The notes beneath the pieces are model-generated. The model was given only the letters and a program-made list of their open reading frames with translations. It was not told the origin of the DNA and did no database searches. Positions 1 to 13,200 of a stretch of 64,000 nucleotides of DNA are shown here, in pieces. Source of the stretch: Patagioenas fasciata (Eukaryota; Chordata; Aves; Columbiformes; Columbidae); the NCBI RefSeq assembly GCF_037038585.1, contig NC_092522.1, positions 50,631,161 through 50,695,160 of the forward strand. The letters are read 5' to 3'. Position numbers and translations under genes: made by a program. Position 1 is the first letter of the stretch; each line of letters opens with the position of its first letter.

Positions 1-195
1 ATTTTTGAAATTTAATATCTCCATAATGGTGTAGTCTACTGAAAGAAGAAAGAAAACGTCCATAGCTATACTTTAAGCACTGTGTCAGCAGTCTCCATCA
101 GTGCATAACAGATTAGGCATACACCATTTTGGTATCACAGGATTGTTCTTATTTTTCAAAATATTACTGGCTCAAATTTTCTTATTTAACACAAC

Positions 196-217
196 TTTTT
201 TTTTTTTTTTTTTTTTT
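196..217 (+). repeat. Poly(T) tract, T22
   Basis: Uninterrupted run of 22 T. It could be the A-tail of a minus-strand retroposed element or simple slippage. No element body is recognisable on either side. Confidence 0.9.
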
Positions 218-2014
218 AATCCAGCTTGTCTTCTGTTTTGCTTTTAGATTAAATAATTTTTTAAGGCAAATTTTCCTTTCATAATCTGGAGGTCAATGCG
301 TAATATATACTTGAGAAATCTGCATGTGTTGACACAATATGTAATTGTATGTACTGTGTGTAAGTGATGGAAATAAAAGATGCAGAGAGGTTGTGAAGCT
401 AGCACAGCATGTACAATTAGCAGAAACTCATTTTGCTGGGATATGGAGAAATATTCAGTCACTTGCTTATATGTACATTAGCAATTGCGTATGTTTGCAA
501 AGCAGATGTTCCTAGACATGAAAGGGCACAGTTCTGTCTATACTTGCCTGTCCATTAATGCATCTAGATTAAGTATTCATGCAGTTAGTTCTGCATGAGG
601 TGCAAGTTAGTTTTTTTCAAGTCTCATCCATATAATAAAAATAAAATGTTCAATGAAGGAAGTTTTTTATCCTGGTCTCTTATTTTGTTACTTACAGTAA
701 AATGAAATTATTTTAGATATTATGGAAGTCTGATGTTTAAAAATACCAAGTAGTCCCTGATATACATCCTTCTAATGTAAAGCAGTTGTATGTTTAGAAA
801 TATATAGCTTGCTTTCCTTAGTGACTTTTACTTGACACTATAAAGGATGCCAATGATTGCACCTCCATATAACTTCCTTTATAAAACGAATGTAAGGCAA
901 AGAAGTGCTAGCAAAAAATAAATTGGTCTTGCAATGCAGTCCAACATTGAAAGCTGTTGATGCATTTCATGAAGACACTGAGAGTCCCTCAGAAGCTGAG
1001 GGCTTTCTGGAAGTAGCCAGAGACTGCTTCTGTTAGGCATTAAGCGGAAAGTGCCTCAGTTTCCTGCCAAACTTCTTTGCATTTCTGCCCGAAGTGTTGG
1101 GCCACGAGGCTGCTGCTACCTTTGTTCTCCTCTTACATAGCTTTAAGAAGTATCCATTCTGTGCAACATGATAAATCTTTTTTGGATGTCTTCTGCTTTT
1201 GCAGCTGAGCAGATTCAAAAATGCTGTGGATTCACTAGCTCCCCTCCCCCTTCTCATCAGTCTGACTCTTTGGACTGTGTTTTTACAAGCTCTATGATTT
1301 TAATTTTTCCATGCTTTTTGACATTTTCCTACAGAAAGTCAGTACAGGGTGCATTTTGTCACCAGAAATGTCTGTTGAAATAGCAGTTCATATGAGTGAC
1401 TAAGAAGACATGCCACCTCTGGAAAAATTAAATCAGCAGCCTTAGCTTACAGCTGAAGAGAAAATTGTTTGGAGGGAAAGTTCTTTTCTGAGAAGAAATT
1501 AAAGACAATGTTGAGACAGCCAAACTGGACCAGTACAGAGACCCTGATCCTGGTAACAACAAGTCCTGCATACTGAGAACTTCTGGTACTTGAACCAAGT
1601 CTTCTATTGAACTTCAGATTCAAGCAGAATTCTTCTTGCTGTCTCATCATTTCCAAAAGACTCTCTAATTCCCTGTGATAAAGTTCTTACTGACTCCTGC
1701 GCTGGTCTCTTATTCATTATCTGGTTAGCTATGCTCTTCTGTTTTAAGCAAGTTTGACAGTAAGACTTGGGAACACCCATCCTCCACAGTAAGGCTGAGT
1801 GACTGGTTGTTCAAAGGACACTTGCTTTGGGGTTACTGCAGGGAGGATGACTCAGTATGCCCTCTGTGCTTACATTAGGACAACTCAGGACCACGCATTG
1901 TGCTCAGATCTTCTGGTCTTGCTCTCTCACGGTAATGTTTTCTGCAAGGAATTACACTTGAAATGAGTTTTGAACTGAGTTTTTCCTCTGAAAACTATTG
2001 GGTTTTTTTTCTTT

Positions 2015-2039
2015 AGTGTGTTTGTTTGTTTGTTTTTTC
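2015..2039 (+). repeat. (GTTT)n simple repeat
   Basis: About four GTTT units followed by a T run. It is one of several GTTT/AAAC tracts scattered over the window. Confidence 0.85.
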
Positions 2040-4023
2040 TTTCCTAATGGTTATATGCAAGGCCAACATGACTGTTCAGAGGTGTCCTGGTTTGGGATGG
2101 GTTGAGTATTTATGCTATGTTCCACATTCTGGTGTGATTTACTTTGATATCAATCCAAAATGACATAATTGCTCTGCATAACAGAATGGTTCACCAAAGC
2201 TGGGGGAGATTCTGTTTCACAAAGAAAAAACACTACAGGGGAAGAGCAGATTTAACAGGCTAAGGCTTTGCTGCTGTTGTTAGCAGCAATACTAGTAAAA
2301 ACATGTCATGGCAAAAAAAAGAAAGCTAACACAGATCATTTTAGAACATCACATAATACTGTACTTTACTAAATGCCTTTTTTGACCTTCAGCACTGATT
2401 TTTTCCATGCTTGTCAGTTAGCATTCAGGAATGACTGTGAAGCAGAGGCTTTGTAGAATGTGGGGTTCATTCCCACCAGCAATACTATTTTCTGCTAAGA
2501 CAGCTAGAAAGGCTGGAACAAAGACCCAAAAATGAGTTGGGGCAGGATGTAGCTGTAGTGCTGCTGAGGACAGGCAACAGCAGTATTTTACCCACCAAAT
2601 GATACAGATACACATGTGGTGAACTGAAGCTGTTGCCTTCGAATGCATACAGCATATCCCTCTCTAGCACTTAGGTAAACCATTCTTTAGTCATTCAGTC
2701 TTCTTCAGTCTAAGGTGCTCAAAGCTGCGATGAAACATTTGATTCTTAGGCACTACACTGGATTACAGTCATATGTTAATTAGTCTTTTATAAATATTGT
2801 GTTAAAATTATTCATACCAATTGCACATGGTCCTGGATATGTGTATGAATAGTTCTGGAGGATCTTTTGTACCACATGCTTCTGCTATAGTTTCTACACA
2901 CACTCATCATTTCATGTGTACAAATAGTATCGCATTCACTAAAGGAAAGGCATCGTCTTTCCCTTTGATGAGGAAAGTGTTCAACACTTTCAGCTTCAAT
3001 AAATAAAAGAGCTTCCAGCAAAGTTGTGGTTAATCTTTAGTCAATTGCCTTACTAGTTGTATGACCTTTCATTAATTTCTGTGCCCAATTCAAGTACTTG
3101 ATGTTGGCCTATAAAACCTACACCTTGCTGAATGTGCATCTGTTTCTTCCTGCTTTATTATATCTGAGTCTTTTCAAGGAAAAACAGTGGGACCCGAACA
3201 GTCTCAAAGAAAGAACCTCAGCTGTGGAATTTTTTTACCTGTTGTTTTGACAGATCATGAATCAGCGAACCTTAAAGGAAAGGTCTGTCATTTGTTTCAG
3301 TCTTCTCTGAACAGGAGAGTGGGTGGAACAACATTTTTGGAAAACCACAGTCTATATGATTTATTAAGTTTTGAAAGGTGTACATCTGTTCACGACCCAC
3401 AGATCAAGTGTATTTTATTAACAAAGAAATGTCTTCTGAAGTAAAAAGCTCCGTGCAGGAGTACAGTATACTGTGTGGCTTTTTCTTCTACCCTGGCTTC
3501 CACATGTTCCTGGGACTGTATCTCTAGCTCACCTGCTAACACCACAAAACTCACATTTGATTTGGAGATAAATGTATTGAGATTAGAAAAAATGCTAGTA
3601 TAATTTACTTCACATAAATTCAAATGCACTGAAACACGATATGAAGATTGTTTCTTAACTTCACCTGGGGATCCAGGAAGAGCTTCTTTGGTACTGTTTT
3701 CAGTCACTCTGTTTCTTGGTTTTCTCCAGCATTAATGCAAATGAAGCAAAAGATCGTACTTCAGAGCAGTAATATAGTAAAGAAAAAACTATTAATTACC
3801 CTGTCAGAGGTAATATATGTCCAAGACCCACAGGATATATTTAAGTGGTTATATTTATTGATCACAGCTCTGTTAGAAATTCATGAGCACTTTTAAATTC
3901 AACCTATTGGAAAAACTTTGATTTGCCAAGTTTTTTGTGTTTTGTTCTGTTCTGCTTTGTTTCCCCACACAGCTAAGCATCATTAAAAACTCTTTTTAAA
4001 AATTAAAAAGAAGAATAAGAAGA

Positions 4024-4200
4024 ATGTCAGGAAAGATTTTATCACCATAAGGGTGACTGAGCACTGGCACAGGTTGTCCAGAGAGATGTGGAGTCTCCAT
4101 CCTTGCAGATAGTCAAAAGCCATATGGACATGGTCTTGGGCAACTGGTTCTAGCTGTCCCTGCTTGAGCTTGACCTCCAGAGGTCCCTTCCAACCTTATT
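4024..4200 (+). mobile_element. CR1 LINE 3' fragment
   Basis: The segment reads like the 3' end of avian CR1: a degraded copy of the coding stretch for the C-terminus (aggaaagattttatcacc, gggtgactgagcactgg, caggttgtccagagag) followed by the 3' UTR phrase gacctccagaggtcccttcc. The reading frame is broken, and part of the usual linker before the final phrase seems deleted. It is an inactive, 5'-truncated relic in plus orientation. Confidence 0.85.
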
Positions 4201-4746
4201 TTTATTACTGTATTTGAATCTGCACAGATTTTACCTACTTTCTTTTGAAAAGCTTCTAAATTACACACTGAAATGATTAATTTATGCAGCAATTTCATTG
4301 TTGTTCCACTAAAGTAAAAACATATCTTGTGAGACAATTAGGTCAACTAGCTGTACCTAGGAGTAGTTTCAACCAACAGTCAAAAAAAAAATGCTAGTGA
4401 AGGCCACACAGAGGATCATATTTGTGTTTTGTTTTGGTATTTAAACACTAACATATACCAGGCAGCTCAGAAAACACCATATGGAATGTATGGGGAGGAG
4501 GGAGTAGCCACTCTTCTGAGATGACTCTTCATGGAATGACATTTCTTGGAAGAATACCAGGCAATGCTGCAAATAAAGCACAGCATATGTATAAAGATAC
4601 TGTTGGCTAGACCACTAAGGATTAGGTGTTCCTTCTTATTTTTTTTCAAAGCATTTGTGCCTCCTCTGCAAGATGAAACTCAATCCCCAATATGTAGTTA
4701 CTGGCTGTAAAGAAAACAACTTCCTGTGGCATTTGTTAGTTGAGCT

Positions 4747-4809
4747 GGTTTTTTTTGTTTGGTTGGTTGGTTGGTTTTTTTGTTTTGTTTTTTTTTTTTT
4801 AAAAAAAAA
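4747..4809 (+). repeat. GTTT/GGTT/T-rich tract ending in T13-A9
   Basis: A T-rich low-complexity run with four GGTT units ends in 13 T followed directly by 9 A. This gives a small perfect T/A palindrome. It is probably microsatellite slippage. Confidence 0.85.
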
Positions 4810-5288
4810 CAGACAGCATGACAGATCTTAACATTATGACAACTCATGCTCATCTCTGTGTTTGACTTCTCCCAGGCCTCATGTACAGACAACTTGACAT
4901 CATTAATTTGCAGTGAGTGTATAATCTTCATTATGTTTTTCATAATGCTCAGTAATTAACTGAAACATGGGTCAAAATAAAAATAATTCTGGAGGAAGTA
5001 GTTTTTTCTTTAGAGTGGTGTAGGAAACTTGTGTAGAATTCACACTCTCCACCTGACTCATGCACAGACCCAGTCAATCTAGTCACTGTGGCTCAGAGAG
5101 AGGATTCAGTTATCATTAACAAAAGCATAGCCCATACATCATACAGACTAGCTATGTTGTGTTGTGGTGTGGTTTGATTTGTTTTGTTTTGTGTTTTTTC
5201 CACATCTCAGCTGTTGAAGAGCATAATTAGTTCTTGTCCTGCACCTAGATTTGAGTCTTTTTTATTGCCTCTGTCCCCCAACCCCACC

Positions 5289-5311
5289 TTTTTTTTTTTT
5301 TTTTTTTTTTT
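5289..5311 (+). repeat. Poly(T) tract, T23
   Basis: Uninterrupted run of 23 T following a C-rich stretch. No associated element body was recognised. Confidence 0.9.
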
Positions 5312-7447
5312 CCTGGAAGAAGATTGGTCTTTATTTTCTTTTTCCTTGAAAAAATCTAAGTATTGCCTCCCAAGGAGGTGACTATTGCCCTGACTATTGG
5401 ACGTGTCTCAGGTTAGTCACTATAGCCTTCTCCTGACATTTTCCTGATTTTCTATATGTGCCACTATTCTAACTTTCCAGTGTTTATTAGCTGTATCACA
5501 AGAAGTTAAAGTTCACAAAAAATATCCTAACCAAAACAAAACCCAGAAAAAATATCTTGGGGTCTACAACCATTTAATGAAGGCACCATCTGAAAACTGG
5601 CATCTCAAAGGCTTTGCAAATGAGAAACTAACAATTCTAAGCAAGGCTAGCAATTCTACTTTGAGAATTGTCAATAATTAATGCAGCAAAGTAAACACAC
5701 TTCCAGTATTCCTTCCCAGAGCCTCCAGCTTGGTGTTTTCAGTAAAATTTATTAATTCCTCTTTTTTTCCTACTGTTAACACAGAAACTCAGACCTCTGA
5801 ATGCTGACACTCCTCTGCTAAAACATCAGTTTAATGAAAAAGTCATTTTGGCAAACACCAAGTGGCCTTATAGCAGAAATTTAATAATGAACTAAGTTAA
5901 TCCTTTAATAAATTCCCAGATTGGGTGTTGCAAGTTATGCTCAGTTTGGTTGGTGAAGCTTCTGAAAGCATTCCAGATAAAAAACCACTGTTGCCTAAAG
6001 ACTTGGTCTGATAGATCCAGCTTGTGTGTGCAATGTGAGCAAAGTGGTAAGAGCAGGAACAAGCTATGCTTAATGAAGCAAGACAGATTAAATTCAGAAC
6101 TCATTCTGTGATTTTGTGATTCCCACTAGGCATACACATACAACTGAGTATAATGATATCAGATTCAACATAAGCAACTGAATAATGAAGAAAAGATGAT
6201 TGTAGAACAGATTTTACACCAATAGAGAGCTCTGGTTGTAAAATAGGTGATTCAGTCTGTAGATTTACACTAAAAATATTTGAATGAGAAATTTCACTTA
6301 GTGCACAGGTTATGATAAATGCTAATTATTTCGGAGTTGAGATCTAGATTAATTGTCACATCATATATCTACATAATGTTTTATGATTAACTGTAAATTT
6401 TTATGAAGTAAGTGGAAGCAAGCTGGTTGAAACTTTTAGTAGCTGAATGATACTTTCAGCTTACATGGATACTTAACAACCCAATCTCTACTGGGACTTG
6501 GAACATGAAGGTGGAATTATTAATTTTGTTTTATAGTACTTGAAAGTTACTTATTCAATTAACTTGTAGACTTAACATTTTAAAAATGGAAAATACTCAG
6601 CTCATTCTCAGAGAATGCAGAACAGCAAACTGGCCAGATGCTTGAAGACCCTGGCTTCTGTAATTTTCCTATGCCATATTTTTCCCTACCTCATGCTAGA
6701 TCTATCACATCATTACACAATTTTTTTCACAGCATCATTTCAAAGTGTGTGTACATCCTTGGCAGTGAGTTCACACTGAACATGATGGAAATAGAGTTTC
6801 TGAAGAAGAGATTGCTGTAGAGTTTTCAGTGGTTGTACACTACAACTAGGTGTTCCTAGTTGAGGATTTTTGCTGATTTTTTTTTCACCTGATCTTTTCT
6901 TTCAAAAATTTCCTGTGACTGGGCTCCTCCTAGAAATCGACAGGGAGGCACAAAGGTCAATTCAGCATGTGTGACAAGAGATTTCTCAATGGTGTAGGAT
7001 AAATCACTTCCTGATGTGCTAATCTCTCTCCTGACTAGAGAGTAATACTTGAGGACTGCCTCTGATAAGTCACTACATTTTTGAGCAGACACTACTGTTT
7101 AGACCAATCTCACATGTTAGTTATCAGGGCAGAACCTGCACCTTGGATCAGGCACAGATGGGCTCTGACAGATCTGAACTTCCTTCTCAGGAATGTGGTC
7201 TTGGGATTATGATGGGTAATGGAAATATCAAATGGAAACATCAAATGAGCACTCTGTAGCAGTAGTAGAAACAAAGAGAGAAGCACATCAGATATTGTGA
7301 GTTCTTAGGAGTGCAAAAGAGCAAAGCCGTGAACATCATCGTGCTACCCCATAAGTTTACAGTTTGTTTATACCCGGAACACGGTGTGAGGTTCTAGTGC
7401 CCTCATCAAAGTAGTTGCGTTAGAATGGGGAAGGTTGAAAAAAGGGT

Positions 7448-7596
7448 AACAAGGTTGCACAGAGAAGCTGTGGAAACTCCACTATTAGAGAGATTCAAAT
7501 GTCAAGTAAATGACATTGAAGGTGACCCTGCTTTGAGTAGGAGATTGGACTCTAAGACATTTCAAGGTCCTCTGCAACTTTAATTATTCTGTGATG
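7448..7596 (+). mobile_element. CR1 LINE 3' fragment, degraded
   Basis: Degenerate CR1 3' end. It shows the tail of the coding region (aaggttgcacagagaagctg, tggaaactcc), then the block gaccctgctttgagtaggag with attggactc, and a final attctgtgatg resembling the CR1 terminal octamer. Many substitutions indicate an old copy. Confidence 0.75.
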
Positions 7597-7621
7597 AAAG
7601 GTAAGGAATAGCATCCGTATG

Positions 7622-7880
7622 AGGACCAACAAGTAAAATTTAGTCTCTTCAACTTACAAAAGAGACAAATTTGGGAGATACTATAAATGTCTAAAACTCA
7701 TGGTTAGTTTACAGAGGATGGATGGAAGATCAACTGTTTCACTGTCTTTTCCACTCTGAAAGGGAGGTATCTTAGAAGAAATGTGTGCTGCTGTCTTTAA
7801 AATGAACAAGAGACAGTTCTTCACGGAGCAGATACAGATCTGTAGAACTCTCTTAAATTATGCTGTGAGTGTGAAAAATT
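7622..7880 (+). mobile_element. Possible ancient CR1/L3-like fragment
   Basis: Weak similarity to amniote-wide old CR1/L3-type LINEs: an 'ataaatgtctaaaactcatg' block, then 'ttcactgtcttttccactctg', then 'acagttcttcacggagcag' and 'tctgtagaactctctt'. These occur in the order expected for the reverse transcriptase C-terminal region. All frames are broken. The call rests on remembered block order, so it is tentative. Confidence 0.45.
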
Positions 7881-9317
7881 TTACCTCAGCTTAGGGAAAG
7901 ACAGAATACATATTTGTATTAATTTACTAACTGACAGTTAGTAAACGTGTATAATTACATTTGGTTATAGAAGTAAATGATCTGACTGTTGTTGGACACA
8001 TGGAAAGTATTAGGGGGAACTGTGACATACTTGCCTTGCTCCTACTCTTGCTTACTTGCTGATGGCCACTGCTGGAGACAGGATGGTGGGCTCTTATTCT
8101 TGCATTTTAAACTGAGAGTAGCGAGTCCTAGATTTTTAGCTCTTCCTGACAAAATGATATTTCTATAATGACTGTCACTAGCACTGAAATATTTGTTAGT
8201 CTTTGGCTAATTCAAAATGTAAATACATTTTAAACTTTTGTATTTAGGGGTATATATACCCATAAAATTCTGTAGTATATATACATACATATTTAACTCA
8301 AAAGTAAGTCTATCAGGTTTTTTTTTTGTCCTTAGCTTTAGAACATGTTTTTCAGTGTTACACTTAATGAGTCAAAAATGCACACATTTTTGCTAGATTC
8401 CTTCTAAAATAATAGTAATCCAATAACAATTTGTTTACATAAAAAATGTGCAATTCAGTGTAAGAAACAACTGTGGCCTTCTTAAGTTTTAATTTACTTA
8501 GGGGCATTCCTCATACTTATCTACTGTTTGAGTTCGGACATGAAAAATACATGAATGCTTTTGATATTCAATACATGGATCAGAGGGTTTACCTGAGATG
8601 TCATTTTTGGCTTTGATTTCTTTTTTTTTTTTTTTTTGTTAATATATGTGAAAAATGTGGCAGGTAGCATACAAAACAGTGAGTTTGAGCATTGTAAAGC
8701 ATATTATGTTGGTTGTCCTGGCAAAATTTTGCCTTAGGCTTAGGCTCATTCAGGAGGGTAACACTTCCTCATGATGAATACTTGCGGCTGGGATGTAGCT
8801 TCAAGACTGTAGCTATCTGGTACTCTGAAGTGATTTTGGGGAAAATAATCAATATTCACTCCAAGCACACCAGTACAAAGCCTGACAAATAAGTCAGTCT
8901 ATTATATTTTATCTCAATATTTTACTGAAGAGATGCTACAGAAAGAAAAAAGCAAAAATGTACAATGTTTGGCTTGTATTCATTTAAAAAGTGAGGCAAA
9001 ATACTAGAACTGATCTCAAAAGACATTGGAGGAGTTTGGATATTTGGGTTTATAATTAGGCTAAACACATGGTCTGAAATGTCCGGTAGCACAAAACAAT
9101 GTTTGAAGTTTAAGTATAGCATTTTATGTTCATGATCAAAACATTGGCAATGTGCTTACTATGTTCAAAAACACATGTACAGAAATGCAGATGAGATCAG
9201 GCACAAAAGAATTCTCCTGCAGGTGATGTCAGAGAAGATGACTCAGTGATACAAAATGATAAGAACAGTGAAGAATGATAAGATGTTATGATAAGAACAT
9301 GATAACAATGAGGATTG
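7881..9317. other. Non-coding AT-rich flank
   Basis: Nothing recognisable beyond a T17 run at 8621-8637. No exon-like open frame was found. Confidence 0.65.
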
Positions 9318-10219
9318 AGTGCACCCTTAGTAAGTTTGCAGACAACACCAAATTAGGTGGAAACGCTGACCTGCTGGAGGGTAGCAAGGCTTTACAGAGG
9401 GATCTGGACTGGCTGGGTTGATGGGCTGAGGCCAGTTTTATGTGGTTTAACAAGGCCAAATGCCAGGTCTTTCACTTGGGTCGCAACAACCCCAGGCAGT
9501 GCTACAGGCTCGAGGAAGAGTGACTGGAAATCTGCCTGGCAGAGAGGCATCTGAGGGTGTTGATTGACAGCTGGCTGAATATGAACCAGCAGTGTGCCCA
9601 GGTGGCCAAAAAGACCAACAGCATCCTGGCTTGTATCAGGAATAGCGTGGCCAGCAGGACTAGAGAAGCAATTGCGCCATTGTACTCAGCACTGGTGAGG
9701 CCCCACCTTGAATACTGTGTACAGTTTTGGGCCCCTCATCATAAGAAGGACATTGAGGTGCTCGAGAAAATGCAGAGGAGGGTGATGAAGCTGGTGAGGT
9801 GCCTGGAACACAAGTCTTATGAGAAGCAGTTGAGGGAACTGGGGCTGTTTAGCGTAGAGAAAAGGAGTCTGAGAGGAGACCTTATTGCTGTCTATAACTA
9901 CCTGAAAGGAGGTTGTAGCATGGAGAGTGTTGTTCTCTTCTCCCAAATAGCAACTGATAGGACAAGAGGAAATGGCCTCAAGTTGTGCCAGGGCAGGTTT
10001 AGATTGGATACTAGGAAAAAATTCTTCATGGAAAGGGTTGTCAGGCACTAGAACAGGCTGCTCAGGGAAGTGATGGTGCCACCATCCCTGGAGGTGTTTA
10101 AAAGGTATTTAGATGAGGTTCTTAGGGATGTTCTTTAGTGCTAGAGTTAGGTTAGGTTATGGTTGGACTCAATGATCTTGAGGGTCTCTTCCAACCTAAA
10201 TGATTCTATGATTCTATGA
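9318..10219 (+). mobile_element. CR1 LINE, 5'-truncated ORF2 3' part plus 3' UTR
   Basis: The longest and best preserved retroelement here. Translation gives the end of the reverse transcriptase: [11 protein letters not shown] near 9330, where the catalytic FADD motif reads FADN. It continues through the longest open piece (9557-10051) with [15 protein letters not shown] and [16 protein letters not shown], to RVVRH then a stop. The next segment still reads as the usual CR1 continuation. The 3' UTR closes with the repeated octamer attctatg at 10203-10218. In-frame stops at about 9420 and 9520 and the altered catalytic site make it dead. No target-site duplication was confirmed. Confidence 0.93.
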
Positions 10220-13200
10220 CATTTTAATCAGCGTTGCAGAAAACACTTTTTCAGAACATTGTGGGATTTCTGCACATGATTAGTAGACATCTGTCAGAAG
10301 GCTTTGTTCAAATTACTTCTCTTCAGATAAGAATTTTGTTTAAGAACAGAACAGGAAGTTAATAGGTTTGGAATGATCAGACTATAAACCATAATTATGT
10401 AATATTTTATTTTGATTAATATTGCCATAAAATATTCTCTTGCCATTTGTTGTTTTAGCAGAAATTATTTCCAGTATTTTCTAACTTTCATTAAATACAT
10501 ACCTGTGAGTTTTCAGAAAACAGGAGTAGAACCATTTAACTGGAACACTTACTATAAGAGCTATAGCTTCCTTGCTGTCTCTCAAATATCAGATTTTAAT
10601 CTAAAATCTATATAGTTCTTACAATAGAAAAATGGATGGAATGACAGAATAAAACTGTTACAAGAACACGAAGTCAGTTGTGCACCCTAATGTCTCCCTC
10701 TGCCTCTTCTGTAGCCTGTGGACAGCGCCAAGACACTGCTGTTTACTGGGGAGTGCAGCCACCACATTGGCTTTATTCAGATAGCTTATTGGTTTCTTGT
10801 ACATTAATTACATCTAACCCCTGAAGTTTCTTTCTGCTTATCTTTCTGATACATGATTTTTTAATAAACTCCTCTATCCTCAAAATGAAACTTAAAAAAA
10901 TAAAACTCAGTTTCCCACCCAAATTAATACACTATCCCTTATTTCCAATTTAGACAAGTAGAATTTTTCCTTATTAATATGGCTCCCAGCCAACCATTGC
11001 AAATTCACACTTTCTTAATCCACTGTAAATTCTCTCTCTTTGCATCCCTTGACTGGCTTCTGTTTCCATATTCTATCAAATGTAGTCTATGTATCTTCCC
11101 TTTTCAGGCCTTGCATGGCCAATCTTCATTCCCATTGTCATTTTTTCTTCACTGCTGGAAAGTCCTATTCCTGCTTTTAATAAGGCCTGGCCTCATCACC
11201 TACTGGGTTTATTTCAAACAGGATACTAATTCTTTCTTTTTTCGTGCTAGTGCTTTTTGTTGGGAGGACCTCCCTAAAAACCAAATCATTGCTTTCCTTT
11301 AAGTCTCTCCTTGGGATCCTCCTTTGCGGGAATACCTGCAGAAAACTTGACTTCTTCTCAGCCAACAGGGTGATTAATATCGTCCTGTTCTTCTTTTAAG
11401 TTCTCCTACATCTATCTTATCTTTCATTGCAATATTACATATTACATATATTTATTTGGCATAGGATTTGTCTTGTTCTGTTTCTGGTTACCTGGCTATG
11501 ATCAAGACTCTTTATAATTTCAAAGCCAGATAGAAATAAGCAAGAAAATTATAAAACATGAATGAAATATTGAAACACACACATTCTCTTTTCCACATAG
11601 GAATTTATCAGTATTTCTCCAAGGTTTAGAAATTTGGTTTTGAATAATGCCTGAGAAATTTCAATGCAGAGAACATACCCAGAAATATCAACTTTGCAGA
11701 CTTGAAATTGAAAGTTTGTGAGGCTATGATTTCAATGATTTGTTTTTGCAAATGCAGACTCTGCCAGATCTTACAGGATGCAGGTAGGAAAAATACATAG
11801 AACTAACAATTAAAACAGCATAATAGTTCTACACAGGTATCAGTAAGCCCTCATTTTTAACCATATTGTTTTCTTTTGCTGTGTTCCTTGTCACTAACGG
11901 ATCCAGATAAGTCACAATTATTTTTATTTACTGCTGGCACTTCAGTCATGTCTTATAACCATTCCCCCAAAGAGCAGTTGTATGCGTAGGCAGACTGAAT
12001 ACTAAGCCAATGCACCCGAGTGCCGTAACACTCAGCTTCATAAACATGATATAGTCCAAGTTCCACCATGATGTAATCAACAGCATCATTAGAGAGCCAA
12101 AGAAAATAGATGATATGTCAGCTGATACTCTTAGGCCAAAATATATTCAGGAAAAATTCTTCGAAGCCAGACCAGTAATGCAAAATGCATTCACTATTTG
12201 TAACATGTCAACCAAATATTTGTTCTGAGTCACTGCACACGTTAAATGCAGATCCTCACACTATCAGCTTCCTCCCAGTTTTTACTGGTAACCATGTGAT
12301 GTTAATTTACCATTACATTAATATTACTTACGTGTCTTCCTAATCTTTGAAAATTATAATCTGGACTAAGTTAATCAGAAAAAATCTTAGACATGTCAGT
12401 AACCATCTATCTTTATAACAACCAAGCTAAAGGTAGGATTTTGTCTGTCTTCCCTGCCCCTGACTCCTCTTGCAAAACTCACCAATGCATATTTTCGCCT
12501 CAGTGTCCCCATCCCAGCTGGGTATTCTGGCCATGCTAGTCTTTGAGGCAGGGTTCTCTTCTGTTTACTCACCTTCTGGTTCCGTAACGCTCATGCTCAG
12601 GGGCTTCAGTTGCTGTCCCCTTCAGACTGTCCCCTCAAAATTCAGGAGGACTGTGTGCCCACATAGTTAAAGCACTCCCAGTAGCATCAGGAGATCTTAA
12701 TCTGAAATCCTGGGGACAGAACTTAGACCAGGCCTCTCCATACCTTGGGAAGTATTCTAACCATGAGAAAATTCATTCTCTCCTTTTCCAACCATGTTTT
12801 ATAGTCAAAATGTCCATGACTACACTCCCAACTCCCCCGTGTTTCTCTGGATTTGGTTCTGTCATTGTGCATTGGATGAAGAGGTAGGATGTAGGACACT
12901 TTGCCAGTGTGCTGTAGTCCCTATGGTGAGAGAGCTCCCCCAATGCTCAGCCTAGGCAGAGAGGGCAGCCCTTCTGCACAGAGAAAGCAGCACAGCTTGA
13001 GATACTTAAGGAAGATCTGTGAAAAAAAATGTAGGTGTCTGCAGCCTTTAGACACTCCAGGAAGCGAAAGAGTATTTTGGATTCTTTATCTTGGACTTAA
13101 GAACATCAATGATAATTTGTATGCTTATATGCTTTTTTTTTTTTTTCGGATCTTTTCCTTGAACATATTACAAAGGCCTGGGATTTGTTTAATCACCTTT

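Larger units (their letters stand above)
1..4023. other. Non-coding AT-rich flank, no gene seen
   Basis: This stretch is AT-rich with stop codons in all frames. The open frames are short and do not resemble known proteins or form exon chains with splice sites. It holds a T22 run and a (GTTT)n tract, listed separately. A short segment from about 2085 faintly resembles the start of avian ERV-type LTRs but is too degenerate to call. Regulatory elements cannot be excluded by reading. Confidence 0.7.
4201..7447. other. Non-coding AT-rich flank, no gene seen
   Basis: No exon, RNA gene or recognisable element was found apart from the simple repeats at 4747-4809 and 5289-5311 and a GT-rich patch at about 5153-5199. 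Short open frames here lack splice-site context and family resemblance. Confidence 0.65.

Noticed and set aside
2085..2240. Possible degenerate ERV-type LTR start (gtgtcctggtttgggatggg)
   Set aside because: Only a short opening phrase resembles avian LTRs; no polyadenylation signal, opposite end or internal retroviral sequence could be matched.
9686..10048. 120-codon minus-strand open frame
   Set aside because: It is the antisense of the CR1 ORF2 coding stretch and has no independent support.
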